Assembly: GCF_026239655.1 (NCBI RefSeq)
Contig: NZ_JAPIVO010000003.1
Span: 1 to 64,000 of the forward strand
Direction of reading: 5' to 3'
Length of the DNA stretch: 64,000 bases
Source of the DNA: Pedobacter sp. MR2016-24
Lineage (GTDB): Bacteria; Bacteroidota; Bacteroidia; Sphingobacteriales; Sphingobacteriaceae
Every line of letters starts with the position of its first letter. The first letter of the stretch is position 1. Both the position numbers and the translations under genes were made by a program. The notes under the pieces were generated by a model that was given only the letters and a program-made list of their open reading frames with translations, had not been told where the DNA came from and did no database searches. Shown in pieces: positions 1-7,141 of this stretch.

Positions 1-29
1 TAATCCATAAAATTTAAAGCTACTCATAC

Positions 30-890
30 ATGAAACATCAGAGCCTCAGAAGATTAATTGTATTATTAAATCTAATTTTCGTTTTTTTTGCAGAAGCAGC
101 TTATAGTCAGGTTTCTGACACGTCCAAAGTAGCTTACCGAAAGCCATTATTTGATTTTGAACCCTCAAAACCAACATTTGAATTCGTAAAAGAACAAAAA
201 GAAAATTCCCACAGAATGTTGCGGTATAGCCTGTTCACTGGTTATAGGGAGGGAGTTGATCCTATTCAAGGACAGTTTGGGGTTAACTTTGCTGTTACGG
301 ATAACAAATTAAATGGTACAAGAAGAATCTACATGTATAATTTGTCTGTTGAGGACATGTTTACTAAGGGATTGGACAGGTCAAGTAAAGTGTTTTTTGA
401 AGTAGCGCATCCTGAACAATATCGTTATGATTCTGCTAAAGGTTCTAAATTAGAGTGGATGAGGAAGAATGGGCATTGTTTTGAATTGGTTTTACCAATT
501 GGCCGTACAGATAAAAATGAAATTATCAGAGCTGAATTGTCACGAATCTTAAATCTGAGTTGGAGTTACGAAAAACGTCTTGTAAATGCCCTGATTTTAG
601 TCAGAACATCTAGTCGTGATAAAATTAAATCAAAAGGAGAGGGAGAACCAAGATATGATCAGCAGGGGTATTTTAATAATATAACACTTGATCGTATTGG
701 AGATTTATTATATCGGTCAGACTTTCCTCCTTTTATTGATGAAACCAACTATAAAGGCCCAGTTGATTTGGATCTTAGACTAAATTCAGTTAAGAATTTG
801 ACCAGTTTCCGGCAGGCCCTAAAAAAGTATGACCTAGATTTAGTAGAAGAAAAGCGAGAAATACAAATGTTAGTTATTAAGGAGCTATAA
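30..890 (+). CDS. Secreted protein of unknown function, paralogue of the middle of the next gene
   Basis: This is a 286 aa protein with a clear signal peptide (basic start, hydrophobic stretch to about residue 23, cut near AYSQ). I recognise no enzymatic motif. Residues from about 140 to the end align with residues 290-430 of the following thioredoxin/FKBP protein. Shared landmarks are W-x-R-x-x-G-x-C-F-E, L-x-W-x-Y/W-E-K-R followed by a hydrophobic L-I-L stretch, P-x-I-x-D-E-T, and a final L-V-x-E-K-R/K segment. This type of region is sometimes found attached to TlpA-like thioredoxins in Bacteroidota (family recall, not verified). The stop is 3 nt before the next ATG, so the two are co-transcribed. 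The window begins with TAA at position 1, which may be the stop of an upstream gene. The role is probably periplasmic or extracytoplasmic. Confidence 0.75.
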   Translation: MKHQSLRRLIVLLNLIFVFFAEAAYSQVSDTSKVAYRKPLFDFEPSKPTFEFVKEQKENSHRMLRYSLFTGYREGVDPIQGQFGVNFAVTDNKLNGTRRIYMYNLSVEDMFTKGLDRSSKVFFEVAHPEQYRYDSAKGSKLEWMRKNGHCFELVLPIGRTDKNEIIRAELSRILNLSWSYEKRLVNALILVRTSSRDKIKSKGEGEPRYDQQGYFNNITLDRIGDLLYRSDFPPFIDETNYKGPVDLDLRLNSVKNLTSFRQALKKYDLDLVEEKREIQMLVIKEL

Positions 891-893
891 TAA

Positions 894-2657
894 ATGAGAT
901 ATATATATATAATCCTGCTGTGTTTTTTTATAAACATAGCTGAAGGCCAGGACCGTGCGAGAATGGAGAGTAAAATTGGAATCAAGATACCTGATTTTAA
1001 AGCGTTAAATTTATTAAATGGGAAATCGCCAAAGTTAAATCTGGATATTTATAAAGACAGACTGTTAATACTTGATTTCTGGGCAACGACCTGTAGCGGA
1101 TGTGTGGCAGCACTCCCAAAAATGGAGGAACTGCAAAAGAAATTTGGTCAGAAATTGAAAATTTTGCCGGTTACATTTGAATCGGCTTCAATTGTAAGTC
1201 CGTTTCTAAAAAATAATAAATACACGAAAAATCTGGCAATAGCCTCAGTTGTCAACGACAAAATCTTGCATAATTATTTTAAACATGCGAGCATGCCTCA
1301 CGAAGTTTGGATATATAAGGGTAAGACAATAGCTGTCACGACAGCAGATTATGTTGATCAACATAACATTGAAAAAGTGATCAGTGGTGATGAAATAGAT
1401 TGGCCAGTAAAATATGATTATTATGTATTTGATAGATCTAAATCTTTATTCAAACTGGATGAAAAGCAAATAGATACCAGTACTACCGATTTTAGCTATT
1501 CAGCGATATCAGATTACAAAGAAGGCGTAAATTCTGAAGGCTTAAGTGGAGGAATGGGTATAAATAAAAATGAGGTAAATAAAACGATACGTGCCTACTT
1601 TCTTAATCAGCCAATCTTTAATTCGTACCTGACATTACTAAATTATACTGTTAAACCAGATTCCCTAGTTAAACCACAAATTTTATTCAGCCCAAACCAG
1701 ATTATCTGGGAGGTTGCTGACCGGTCATGGTATACCCATGAAAAGGAATTTGGCTACCAGCAAAATTGGATCAGGGAACATGGTATCTGCTTTGAATCTG
1801 TACAGGTGGATAAAGGGCAAACAGATCAGCAGGTTTACCGGTCGATTATAAATGACATGAATGGGCTCCTCGGCTTAAACGTACGCTGGGAGAAGCGTGA
1901 TCTGGATGTGCTGATTTTGACGAAAAAAGAAACAATAGAGCACAGTGATAAAATCACCGGAACCAAAATACGTCGGTCAAATTTGGTGTATGAATTAAAT
2001 CAATATGCAAGTAACCCCTATATATTTGATGAGACAAAGGAAGGTGAAAAAGAAATTGATATCAATATCAGTGACTGGACTAATATTCCTGAAATACAGC
2101 GTCAGCTGAATCTGATTGGATATGAATTAAAAAAAGAAAAGAAACTGGTTGATAAATTAGTCTTCACTGAAGTTGATGGGGGATTATTAATAGATCCAAA
2201 AATGCAGGCAGAAATTAAAAAGAGAAAAGATGCCCAGAAAGATCTGCACAATCCGGAATCTGCTGATAATTTAAACTTCCTTAATCGCAATAAATTAAAT
2301 GCTGATGTCTATACTTTACCATCAGGGCTTCAATATAAGATCATCAAAATGGGAAATGGGAGCATAGCAGATTCCATCAGCCGTGTAAGTGTAAATTACA
2401 CTGGTATGCTGGTGAATGGTCGCATCTTCGATAGTTCATTGGAAAACGGAAAACCTGCTGTTCTTAAATTTGCAGACGTTATTGCAGGTTGGCAGGACGC
2501 GTTAAAATTGATGCCAGCTGGTTCTAAATGGATACTTTATATTCCTGCAAATTTGGCATATGCAGATCATACTGCCGGTGGCATGGTACCTCCTAATAGT
2601 ACACTTATTTTCGAAATTGAATTATTACAAATTCTGTCATCAACAAAATCAAAATGA
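894..2657 (+). CDS. TlpA-like thioredoxin fused to FKBP-type peptidyl-prolyl isomerase
   Basis: This 587 aa exported protein has three parts. A signal peptide covers about residues 1-18. A TlpA/AhpC-type thioredoxin domain (about 25-165) carries W-A-T-T-C67-S-G-C70, a normal C-x-x-C redox site. A middle region (about 280-430) is homologous to the previous gene. A C-terminal FKBP domain (about 470-583) has the typical L-P-S-G-L-Q-Y start, V-x-V-N-Y-T-G-x-L, G-R-x-F-D-S-S and I-P-x-x-L-A-Y signatures. It combines a disulfide/redox module and a prolyl isomerase module on one chain, which suggests folding or quality control of exported proteins. Its last 4 nt overlap the start of the subtilisin gene (ATGA), so the two are translationally coupled. 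The domains are clear; the substrate is unknown. Confidence 0.88.
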   Translation: MRYIYIILLCFFINIAEGQDRARMESKIGIKIPDFKALNLLNGKSPKLNLDIYKDRLLILDFWATTCSGCVAALPKMEELQKKFGQKLKILPVTFESASIVSPFLKNNKYTKNLAIASVVNDKILHNYFKHASMPHEVWIYKGKTIAVTTADYVDQHNIEKVISGDEIDWPVKYDYYVFDRSKSLFKLDEKQIDTSTTDFSYSAISDYKEGVNSEGLSGGMGINKNEVNKTIRAYFLNQPIFNSYLTLLNYTVKPDSLVKPQILFSPNQIIWEVADRSWYTHEKEFGYQQNWIREHGICFESVQVDKGQTDQQVYRSIINDMNGLLGLNVRWEKRDLDVLILTKKETIEHSDKITGTKIRRSNLVYELNQYASNPYIFDETKEGEKEIDINISDWTNIPEIQRQLNLIGYELKKEKKLVDKLVFTEVDGGLLIDPKMQAEIKKRKDAQKDLHNPESADNLNFLNRNKLNADVYTLPSGLQYKIIKMGNGSIADSISRVSVNYTGMLVNGRIFDSSLENGKPAVLKFADVIAGWQDALKLMPAGSKWILYIPANLAYADHTAGGMVPPNSTLIFEIELLQILSSTKSK

Positions 2658-4138
2658 AGAATACATCCAAAATAATAAATCTCTTAACATTACTTTTATT
2701 CCTTAGCCTTCCTAGTTTCGCACAGGATGCGAAGCCTACAAAAGGTTGGCAAAATTTAGATTTAGAACAGGATGGCTATTTAGGAATCAGTACTTATAAA
2801 GCTGAAAAAACACTATTAAATGGAAAGACTGCGGTTCCGATAGTTGTGGCTATCATTGATGGGGGGGTAGATATTGATCATCCCGGCATCTCACCTTATC
2901 TATGGACCAATAAGAGAGAGATTCCAGGAAATGGCATAGATGATGACCATAATGGGTTTGTCGATGATATTCACGGATGGAACTTTCTGGGAGACGGCAA
3001 ATATACTTTTCATTACGATAACAAGGAAATCGTCAGGAAATTTAGGGCTGCTTATAAAGCTGATTCAAATTCACTTGAAACGAGAACACTTAAGTCTGAA
3101 ATTGGCAATAAGGTAGCTGCGTTAAAAAGTCAATTTGCGCTTATTTCACCTGAGTATGATGCGCTAATGGAAATTCTAAAAGAACTTGGCAGTAAAGAGC
3201 CAACTTTAGAAAAGCTGCGTTCCTTTAAATATAAAAGTGAATTTCAGGAGATTGCATTAGTTCATCTGGTCAGAGGACTGCAATCTGATCCGGAATATAT
3301 AGAAAACTTTACGGATAAGCGAAACACCTATAAAAATCAAATTGACTACTATTTTAACGTTAGCTACGATCCTAGACGTGGAAATACAGCATTTTCTAAA
3401 AAAAAATATGGTAATAATAATGTTAAAGGGCTCGAACCAAGTCACGGAACTCACGTTGCCGGGATAATTCCAAGTGTATGTAAAAATGCGAAGCTGATGA
3501 TAATCAGAACTATACCCGATGGTGATCCATTAGATCAGGATGTAGCCTCTTCGATACGTTATGCAGTAGATAATGGTGCCAGGATAATAAATATGAGTAC
3601 TGGTAAATCTTTATCAATGAACAAAGAGGCAGTTGATGATGCTGTAAGGTATGCAATGTCGAAGGATGTACTGATCGTACATGCAGCTGGAAATGCTGGT
3701 ATTAAAATAGAGCAGCAAACAGTATTCCCTAATCGCTATTATCAAAAGGGCGGATTGGCCCAAGCTTGGATTGAAGTTGGCGCATCGGGCCCAAAAAAAA
3801 GTAACGAAGTTTTACCATGGTTTTCAAACTATAGTAAACAGATAGTGGATGTATTTGCTCCTGGCGTGGATATATACTCAACATTTCCAAATAACCGATA
3901 TAAATTCTTAAATGGCACAAGTATGGCGGCACCCGTTGTTTCTGGTGCAGCTGCGTTAATAATGGCTTATAATTCGACTATGGGAGCAGTAGCTGTTAAA
4001 AAATTGATGTTAGAATCAGTCATTAAGTTAGACCAAAATGTAAATGCTGCTGGTGAATCAATTAGTTTCGATGAATTAAGTCTTTCGGGAGGAATAGTGA
4101 ACGTTTTTAAAGTATTTAATACTTTATTTAAAAAATAG
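2654..4138 (+). CDS. Exported subtilisin-like serine protease (family S8)
   Basis: This is a 494 aa S8 peptidase with a signal peptide (cut near SFAQ, residue 24). The triad is visible: Asp69 in A-I-I-D-G-G, His264 in S-H-G-T-H-V-A-G, and Ser423 in N-G-T-S-M-A-A-P. The oxyanion Asn is about residue 347 in H-A-A-G-N. A long insertion of about 140 residues, rich in charged helix-like sequence, separates the Asp and His motifs. This is also seen in other Bacteroidota S8 enzymes. The gene starts inside the stop of the thioredoxin/FKBP gene and ends before a strong bidirectional terminator, so it is the last gene of a three-gene operon. It probably acts outside the inner membrane with the folding protein encoded upstream. 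Confidence 0.93.
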   Translation: MKNTSKIINLLTLLLFLSLPSFAQDAKPTKGWQNLDLEQDGYLGISTYKAEKTLLNGKTAVPIVVAIIDGGVDIDHPGISPYLWTNKREIPGNGIDDDHNGFVDDIHGWNFLGDGKYTFHYDNKEIVRKFRAAYKADSNSLETRTLKSEIGNKVAALKSQFALISPEYDALMEILKELGSKEPTLEKLRSFKYKSEFQEIALVHLVRGLQSDPEYIENFTDKRNTYKNQIDYYFNVSYDPRRGNTAFSKKKYGNNNVKGLEPSHGTHVAGIIPSVCKNAKLMIIRTIPDGDPLDQDVASSIRYAVDNGARIINMSTGKSLSMNKEAVDDAVRYAMSKDVLIVHAAGNAGIKIEQQTVFPNRYYQKGGLAQAWIEVGASGPKKSNEVLPWFSNYSKQIVDVFAPGVDIYSTFPNNRYKFLNGTSMAAPVVSGAAALIMAYNSTMGAVAVKKLMLESVIKLDQNVNAAGESISFDELSLSGGIVNVFKVFNTLFKK

Positions 4139-4141
4139 TAT

Positions 4142-4179
4142 AAAACTAATCTGCCATCAAAGGCAGATTAGTTTTATTT
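4142..4179. terminator. Bidirectional intrinsic terminator
   Basis: A 14-bp perfect stem (arms 4142-4155 and 4162-4175) with a 6-nt loop and T-rich flanks on both sides separates the converging subtilisin gene and the small-protein gene at 4188. Confidence 0.85.
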
Positions 4180-4187
4180 ACACTTAA

Positions 4188-4439
4188 CTAACTTTTAACA
4201 TAAACATATTTTTTAAATGCGCTAGCGTCTTGCGGTTGTGCTATTTTTGTTATTAATGCAGCAGCAATGTACCTTTGGAGGTTTTGACTAAGTGGCCCAT
4301 CAGGGTTTTCTCCACCACTACCAGCATAAATTGCACACATTACAGGTCCATTAATACACGTTGGTGTAGTTAATGCGAGACTATAAGAACTCGCTTCCCT
4401 AGCATCTCCAGCAACGTACGAATACCAAAATCTTGCCAT
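4188..4439 (-). CDS. Small C-x6-C protein, copy A (unknown function)
   Basis: This 83 aa protein has no signal peptide or transmembrane segment. It belongs to a six-member family in this window: W5-Y6-x-Y8 near the start, Y19, a C28-x6-C35-A-I-Y-A core, a P-x-x-P-L-x-x-N-L-x-x-Y-I helix-like segment, Q-P, and a final K-Y-V-Y-V-K strand. The order suggests a compact beta-beta-beta-alpha-beta fold (inference). I do not recognise the family. Its start is fixed by the family alignment and by a conserved leader (4440-4518). It is the last of three consecutive family members downstream of two GT2 genes. The C-x6-C pair could form a disulfide, bind metal or be a modification site. Confidence 0.8.
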   Translation of the reverse strand: MARFWYSYVAGDAREASSYSLALTTPTCINGPVMCAIYAGSGGENPDGPLSQNLQRYIAAALITKIAQPQDASAFKKYVYVKS

Positions 4440-4518
4440 TTTATTCAGTACTTTTATAAATCAAAAAGTATTAAAAACTTTAGTTTGTGCCTACTCTGTT
4501 TAGGTTTTCGGCTTCCCC
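4440..4518 (-). promoter_or_regulatory. Conserved structured leader of small-protein gene, copy A
   Basis: Read on the minus strand, 4518-4489 has GGGGAAGCC-GAAAACC...AGAGTA-GGC, in which GCC and GGC can pair. A hairpin (arms 4464-4470 and 4449-4455, 7 bp) with a TGATTTA loop follows just before the ATG. Four other small-protein genes here have the same first element, and three of those also have the hairpin. A TAATC-like promoter box (CAATCAGAG) precedes it at about 4522-4530. A perfect 16-bp palindrome, AATATCTGCAGATATT, lies at 4551-4566. Confidence 0.6.
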
Positions 4519-4632
4519 TTCCTCTGATTGAGGAATAGCGAAAGAAATAGAATATCTGCAGATATTTATTTAAATCACCAGCACTCTATCTGTCGGACAA
4601 TAGAATGTAGAATTTTTAGAGATTTCTTCTTA

Positions 4633-4881
4633 TTACTCTCTCAAATAAATATATCTCTTAACACCCAATCCTTGTGGCTGGGCGATTTTAATAATCGAAG
4701 CTGCATTAATATAACGTTGAAGGTTAGCACTCAATGGATCCAGTGGTTGTTCTGATAAACCAAACGCATATATTGCACAGATATTTGGGCCATTCACGCA
4801 TGTTGGTTTAGCGAGAGACAAATAATAGGAACTTGCAACTCTAACATCGCCTGCTCCATAAGAATACCAAGATCTAGCCAT
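4633..4881 (-). CDS. Small C-x6-C protein, copy B (unknown function)
   Basis: This 82 aa protein is the closest paralogue of copy A: it has the same W5-Y6-S-Y8, G-D at 11-12, Y19, C28-x6-C35-A-I-Y-A and K-R-Y-I-Y-L ending. The frame is open further upstream, but that part would translate the conserved leader RNA and has no family similarity, so I chose the ATG at 4881. There is no export signal. It lies downstream of copy C and upstream of copy A, all on the minus strand, with its own leader and its own upstream operator-like box (5005-5010). Confidence 0.8.
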   Translation of the reverse strand: MARSWYSYGAGDVRVASSYYLSLAKPTCVNGPNICAIYAFGLSEQPLDPLSANLQRYINAASIIKIAQPQGLGVKRYIYLRE

Positions 4882-4960
4882 ACAATTAAACGCTTTTATA
4901 AAATCAAAAAGCAACAAAAACTTAATTCGGCCTACTCTGTTAAAGGTTTTCGGCATTCCC
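4882..4960 (-). promoter_or_regulatory. Conserved structured leader, copy B
   Basis: On the minus strand, GCC-GAAAACC...AGAGTA-GGC lies at 4930-4956. A GC-closed hairpin (4892-4912, GCTTTT/AAAAGC arms, TGATTT loop) lies directly before the start codon. Compared with copy A, the hairpin's outer pairs change but pairing is kept. Confidence 0.6.
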
Positions 4961-5014
4961 TTTACTATTATAAAGTTAATGCTAATCAAACAAAATGGGT
5001 AGGCCAGACGATGC
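4961..5014 (-). promoter_or_regulatory. Operator-like box and promoter of small-protein gene B
   Basis: Read on the minus strand, CGTCTGGCCTACC starts at 5010 and a TAATAG box follows 40 nt later (4970), directly before the GGG that opens the leader. The box matches CAACTGGCCTGCC upstream of small-protein gene D. Confidence 0.5.
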
Positions 5015-5024
5015 AAATACTAAC

Positions 5025-5348
5025 TTATTCCTGCGGCATACGCTCCAATAATGGATTCACTCTTGGAATTCCATTCGCCGGCGTCGCAGACATCCTCACT
5101 TCCAGCGGAACCGGCGGAAATTCAGAATACGGCTGACCTTTTTGTTTGGCTAACGCACGAATAATATAAAACAACAATCCTGGTGTCCCTTCCAGATCAG
5201 GCCGTCTTTCGGGATCTTCAGGAATTTCATCGGCAAAAATAGCCGTAAGGTAGGGGCCGTCTACAGTGTCTGGTGCTTTGTCTAAAACAAGATAGCTGTC
5301 CGGATCGCAAATATCCAGATCATTATTTATAAATTGATACCAAGGCAT
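5025..5348 (-). CDS. Small protein, divergent copy C with both cysteines replaced by threonine
   Basis: This 107 aa member of the small-protein family starts at 5348, as fixed by W3-Y4-x-F6 and the upstream leader. It aligns without gaps around the core: Y19, then T28-V-D-G-P-Y-L-T35-A-I-F-A, where the other five copies have C28-x6-C35-A-I. Both core cysteines are therefore Thr. It has an extra Cys14 and a proline-rich C-terminal extension of about 30 residues not shared with copies A, B or D. It is the first small gene after the tandem GT2 pair, and its leader overlaps the 3' end of the upstream GT2 gene region. Function unknown. Confidence 0.72.
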   Translation of the reverse strand: MPWYQFINNDLDICDPDSYLVLDKAPDTVDGPYLTAIFADEIPEDPERRPDLEGTPGLLFYIIRALAKQKGQPYSEFPPVPLEVRMSATPANGIPRVNPLLERMPQE

Positions 5349-5401
5349 AATAGTGTATTTAAGAATTGTACCTACTCTGTTTAGGGTTTTCGGCTTTTCC
5401 C
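5349..5401 (-). promoter_or_regulatory. Conserved leader, copy C (first element only)
   Basis: Minus strand 5401-5370 reads GGGAAAAGCC-GAAAACCC...AGAGTA-GGT, with GCC/GGT able to pair through a wobble. The AT-rich hairpin seen in copies A, B, D and E is absent. The element overlaps the last codons and stop of the GT2 gene at 5359, so it is partly inside coding sequence. No operator-like box is visible at the expected distance. Confidence 0.55.
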
Positions 5402-6051
5402 TTATATTGTACATCCATCCAGCTGACGGCATGTTTTTTTAATCTTGGATTTTCAAATGGTTTTAAAGTGGTATTACCATTATGTAAGGTCGCGACAAAA
5501 CCATCGTAATAGTCATGAGCATAAATAGTTGCTCCTGTATTCCAGATATAGTCATAGTCTTCACCGATCTGCAGATCATTGAAAGGATGTTGCTCCCAGA
5601 ATTTTCTTCTATAGGCCATCGTTGCTCCCGAGAGCCATGGTCTGTCTGTATTTTTGTCAGCGTACTTCCAATATTTTCCCTGAGCAGGGGAGAAGAATAG
5701 AATTTCATTTAATCCGATAATGTCAGCCTGATTGTTTTGTATCACTTTCAGCTGTCTGGTCATCCAATCATGGGCGTACCAGTCATCGTCATCCCAATGC
5801 ATAATAATTTCACCGCATGATTTTTCAATTGCATAATTGCGTTTCATACCAATTGTGCCAATAGGTGCCGTGTAAGTGTATTTCACGCGGTGATGGTCTG
5901 GGATAACCGATTGTACTGAGACTTTACCATCGTCTATGATAATCAGTTCTGCATCTCTGAAATCCTGATTAAGAAAGTTTTCAACAGCAAGCTCAACGAA
6001 ATTTGGGCGGTTTGCTGTAGGCATAATACAGGATACCAGATGTTTATTCAT
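5359..6051 (-). CDS. GT2 glycosyltransferase, subtype A
   Basis: This is about a 230 aa GT-A fold family 2 transferase. The start at 6051 (M-N-K-H-L-V-S-C-I-M) is chosen because it matches the four sister genes; the frame is open 13 codons further. Motifs are C-I-M-P-T-A-N-R at the N-terminus, L-I-I-I-D-D-G, G-T-I-G-M-K-R-N-Y-A, H-W-D-D-D-D-W-Y-A (metal/nucleotide-sugar site), and a C-terminal G-E-D-Y-D-Y-I-W with A-T-L-H-N-G-N-T-T. No membrane segment is present. It overlaps the upstream GT2 gene by 8 nt (ATGAATAA), so the two are translationally coupled. Five subtype A copies exist in the region. Donor and acceptor are unknown. Confidence 0.88.
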   Translation of the reverse strand: MNKHLVSCIMPTANRPNFVELAVENFLNQDFRDAELIIIDDGKVSVQSVIPDHHRVKYTYTAPIGTIGMKRNYAIEKSCGEIIMHWDDDDWYAHDWMTRQLKVIQNNQADIIGLNEILFFSPAQGKYWKYADKNTDRPWLSGATMAYRRKFWEQHPFNDLQIGEDYDYIWNTGATIYAHDYYDGFVATLHNGNTTLKPFENPRLKKHAVSWMDVQYKGKAENPKQSRYNS

Positions 6052-6709
6052 TTTCTGCTGCTGGTTTAGGTTCTTTCCACCCTGTAGCATGTTTTTTATG
6101 TCTTGGATCTTCTACAGGTTTGATACTGGTATTATGTGCATGCAGGATCGCGATAAAACCCTGTAAGTAATTTAATGCAAAGATCTTAGCTCCGGAATTC
6201 CAAACGAAGTCATAGTCTTCCCCGACTTGTAAATCTATGAAGGGATGGGCTTGCCAGAATGATTTTTTATAAGCCATTGTTGCTCCGCATAACCATGGCT
6301 TATCTTCTTCTGTATCTTCGTACATCCATTTTTTATCTACTGAGGGAGAATAGAAGATTACTCTGTTCAATCCGGTGATGTCAGCACCGGAACTCTGTTG
6401 TGCCTCAACTTGTCTGCTGATCCAGTCACCTGCGTACCAGTCATCATCATCCCAATGCAAAATGATCTCTCCACTCGCTTGATCACAGGCGAAATTTCTT
6501 TTGATACCGATTGTGCCCAGGGGATCAGTAAAAAAATATTTAATCTGAGGATGATCAGGAATAATGGGTGCTGATGTTTTTATACCATCATCTACAATGA
6601 TCAGTTCTTTGTTTGGGTAATCTTGTTTTAAGAAATAATCAATTGCCAGGGGCAGATACTTTTGTCTGTTGGCAGTAGGTGTGATACAGGATACAAGTGG
6701 CTGGTTCAT
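6044..6709 (-). CDS. GT2 glycosyltransferase, subtype A
   Basis: This is a 221 aa tandem paralogue of the next GT2 gene, with C-I-T-P-T-A-N-R, I-V-D-D-G, G-T-I-G-I-K-R-N, H-W-D-D-D-D-W-Y-A-G-D-W and G-E-D-Y-D-F-V-W. It lies 18 nt after small-protein gene D and overlaps the following GT2 by 8 nt, giving the operon small D, GT2, GT2. It is soluble and cytoplasmic by sequence. The repeated small gene followed by GT2 arrangement (also F then GT2 at 7140) suggests a functional pairing. Confidence 0.88.
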   Translation of the reverse strand: MNQPLVSCITPTANRQKYLPLAIDYFLKQDYPNKELIIVDDGIKTSAPIIPDHPQIKYFFTDPLGTIGIKRNFACDQASGEIILHWDDDDWYAGDWISRQVEAQQSSGADITGLNRVIFYSPSVDKKWMYEDTEEDKPWLCGATMAYKKSFWQAHPFIDLQVGEDYDFVWNSGAKIFALNYLQGFIAILHAHNTSIKPVEDPRHKKHATGWKEPKPAAENE

Positions 6710-6727
6710 AAGATAGAAATGATTGTA

Positions 6728-7006
6728 TTAGTCTTTCAGATAAACAAATATTTTAGTACGCTTTTTAATACATGGGGGTTGTGTAGAATTGGTCACCATA
6801 GCTTCTGCAATGTATTGAGTGATATTGCCGGAAAGAGGCGAATCTGGAAAGATATCCCCTGATCCTGTGTAAATTGCACAAATACGCTTGCCTTGTTCAC
6901 ACTTAGGTTTAGAGTTTACCCTGCGGTAGCTGGTAGGATGATAAGGGTCGCCTATTCCATTATAGACATACCATGCCTTGTTTTCATAACTGGTCCATTC
7001 TGCCAT
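6728..7006 (-). CDS. Small C-x6-C protein, copy D (unknown function)
   Basis: This 92 aa family member has a seven-residue N-terminal extension (M-A-E-W-T-S-Y) before the conserved W12-Y13-V-Y15. The core is C36-x6-C43-A-I-Y-T, followed by P-L-S-G-N-I-x-x-Y-I, Q-P and K-I-F-V-Y-L-K. It is the first gene of a transcription unit continuing into two GT2 genes. A leader with both conserved elements and an upstream box with spacing like copy B precede it. No export signal is seen. Confidence 0.8.
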   Translation of the reverse strand: MAEWTSYENKAWYVYNGIGDPYHPTSYRRVNSKPKCEQGKRICAIYTGSGDIFPDSPLSGNITQYIAEAMVTNSTQPPCIKKRTKIFVYLKD

Positions 7007-7088
7007 AATATTTTACTTTTTAAATCAAAAAGCGTAAAAAAACTTTAATGTTATTGTCTACTCTTTTCCGGGTTTTCGACATTACCCC
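7007..7088 (-). promoter_or_regulatory. Conserved structured leader, copy D
   Basis: On the minus strand, GTC-GAAAACCC...AGAGTA-GAC lies within 7088-7056. The closing pairs are GUC/GAC instead of GCC/GGC in copies A and B, a compensatory change. A hairpin CTTTTT-GATTT-AAAAAG at 7032-7016 follows, then the ATG. Confidence 0.6.
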
Positions 7089-7141
7089 ATCTTTGATTAA
7101 AATTAGTTAAAGAAGAAAATAGTAGGCAGGCCAGTTGACCT
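7089..7141 (-). promoter_or_regulatory. Operator-like box and promoter of small-protein gene D
   Basis: Minus strand: GGTCAACTGGCCTGCC with CAACTG at 7137-7132, and TAATCAAAG starting 38 nt later (7099), just before GGGG of the leader. The box overlaps the stop codon of the GT2 gene at 7140. The reverse complement also fits the plus-strand GGGNCANNTGNC pattern. Confidence 0.5.

Noticed and set aside
1..29. A partial gene at the left edge
   Set aside because: Only a possible TAA stop at the first bases is visible, too little to call a gene.
4882..5016. N-terminal extensions of the small proteins (in-frame codons upstream of 4881, 5348 and 21405)
   Set aside because: The extra codons lie in the conserved leader RNA, differ between copies and lack family similarity. 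The W-Y motif marks the true starts.
4440..5401. Leader motif as an integron attC site, mobile repeat or THF-type riboswitch
   Set aside because: The motif is on the start side of one gene family only, is not at both ends of cassettes, and no integrase is present. The GAGTAG match to THF riboswitches is too short and the rest does not fit.
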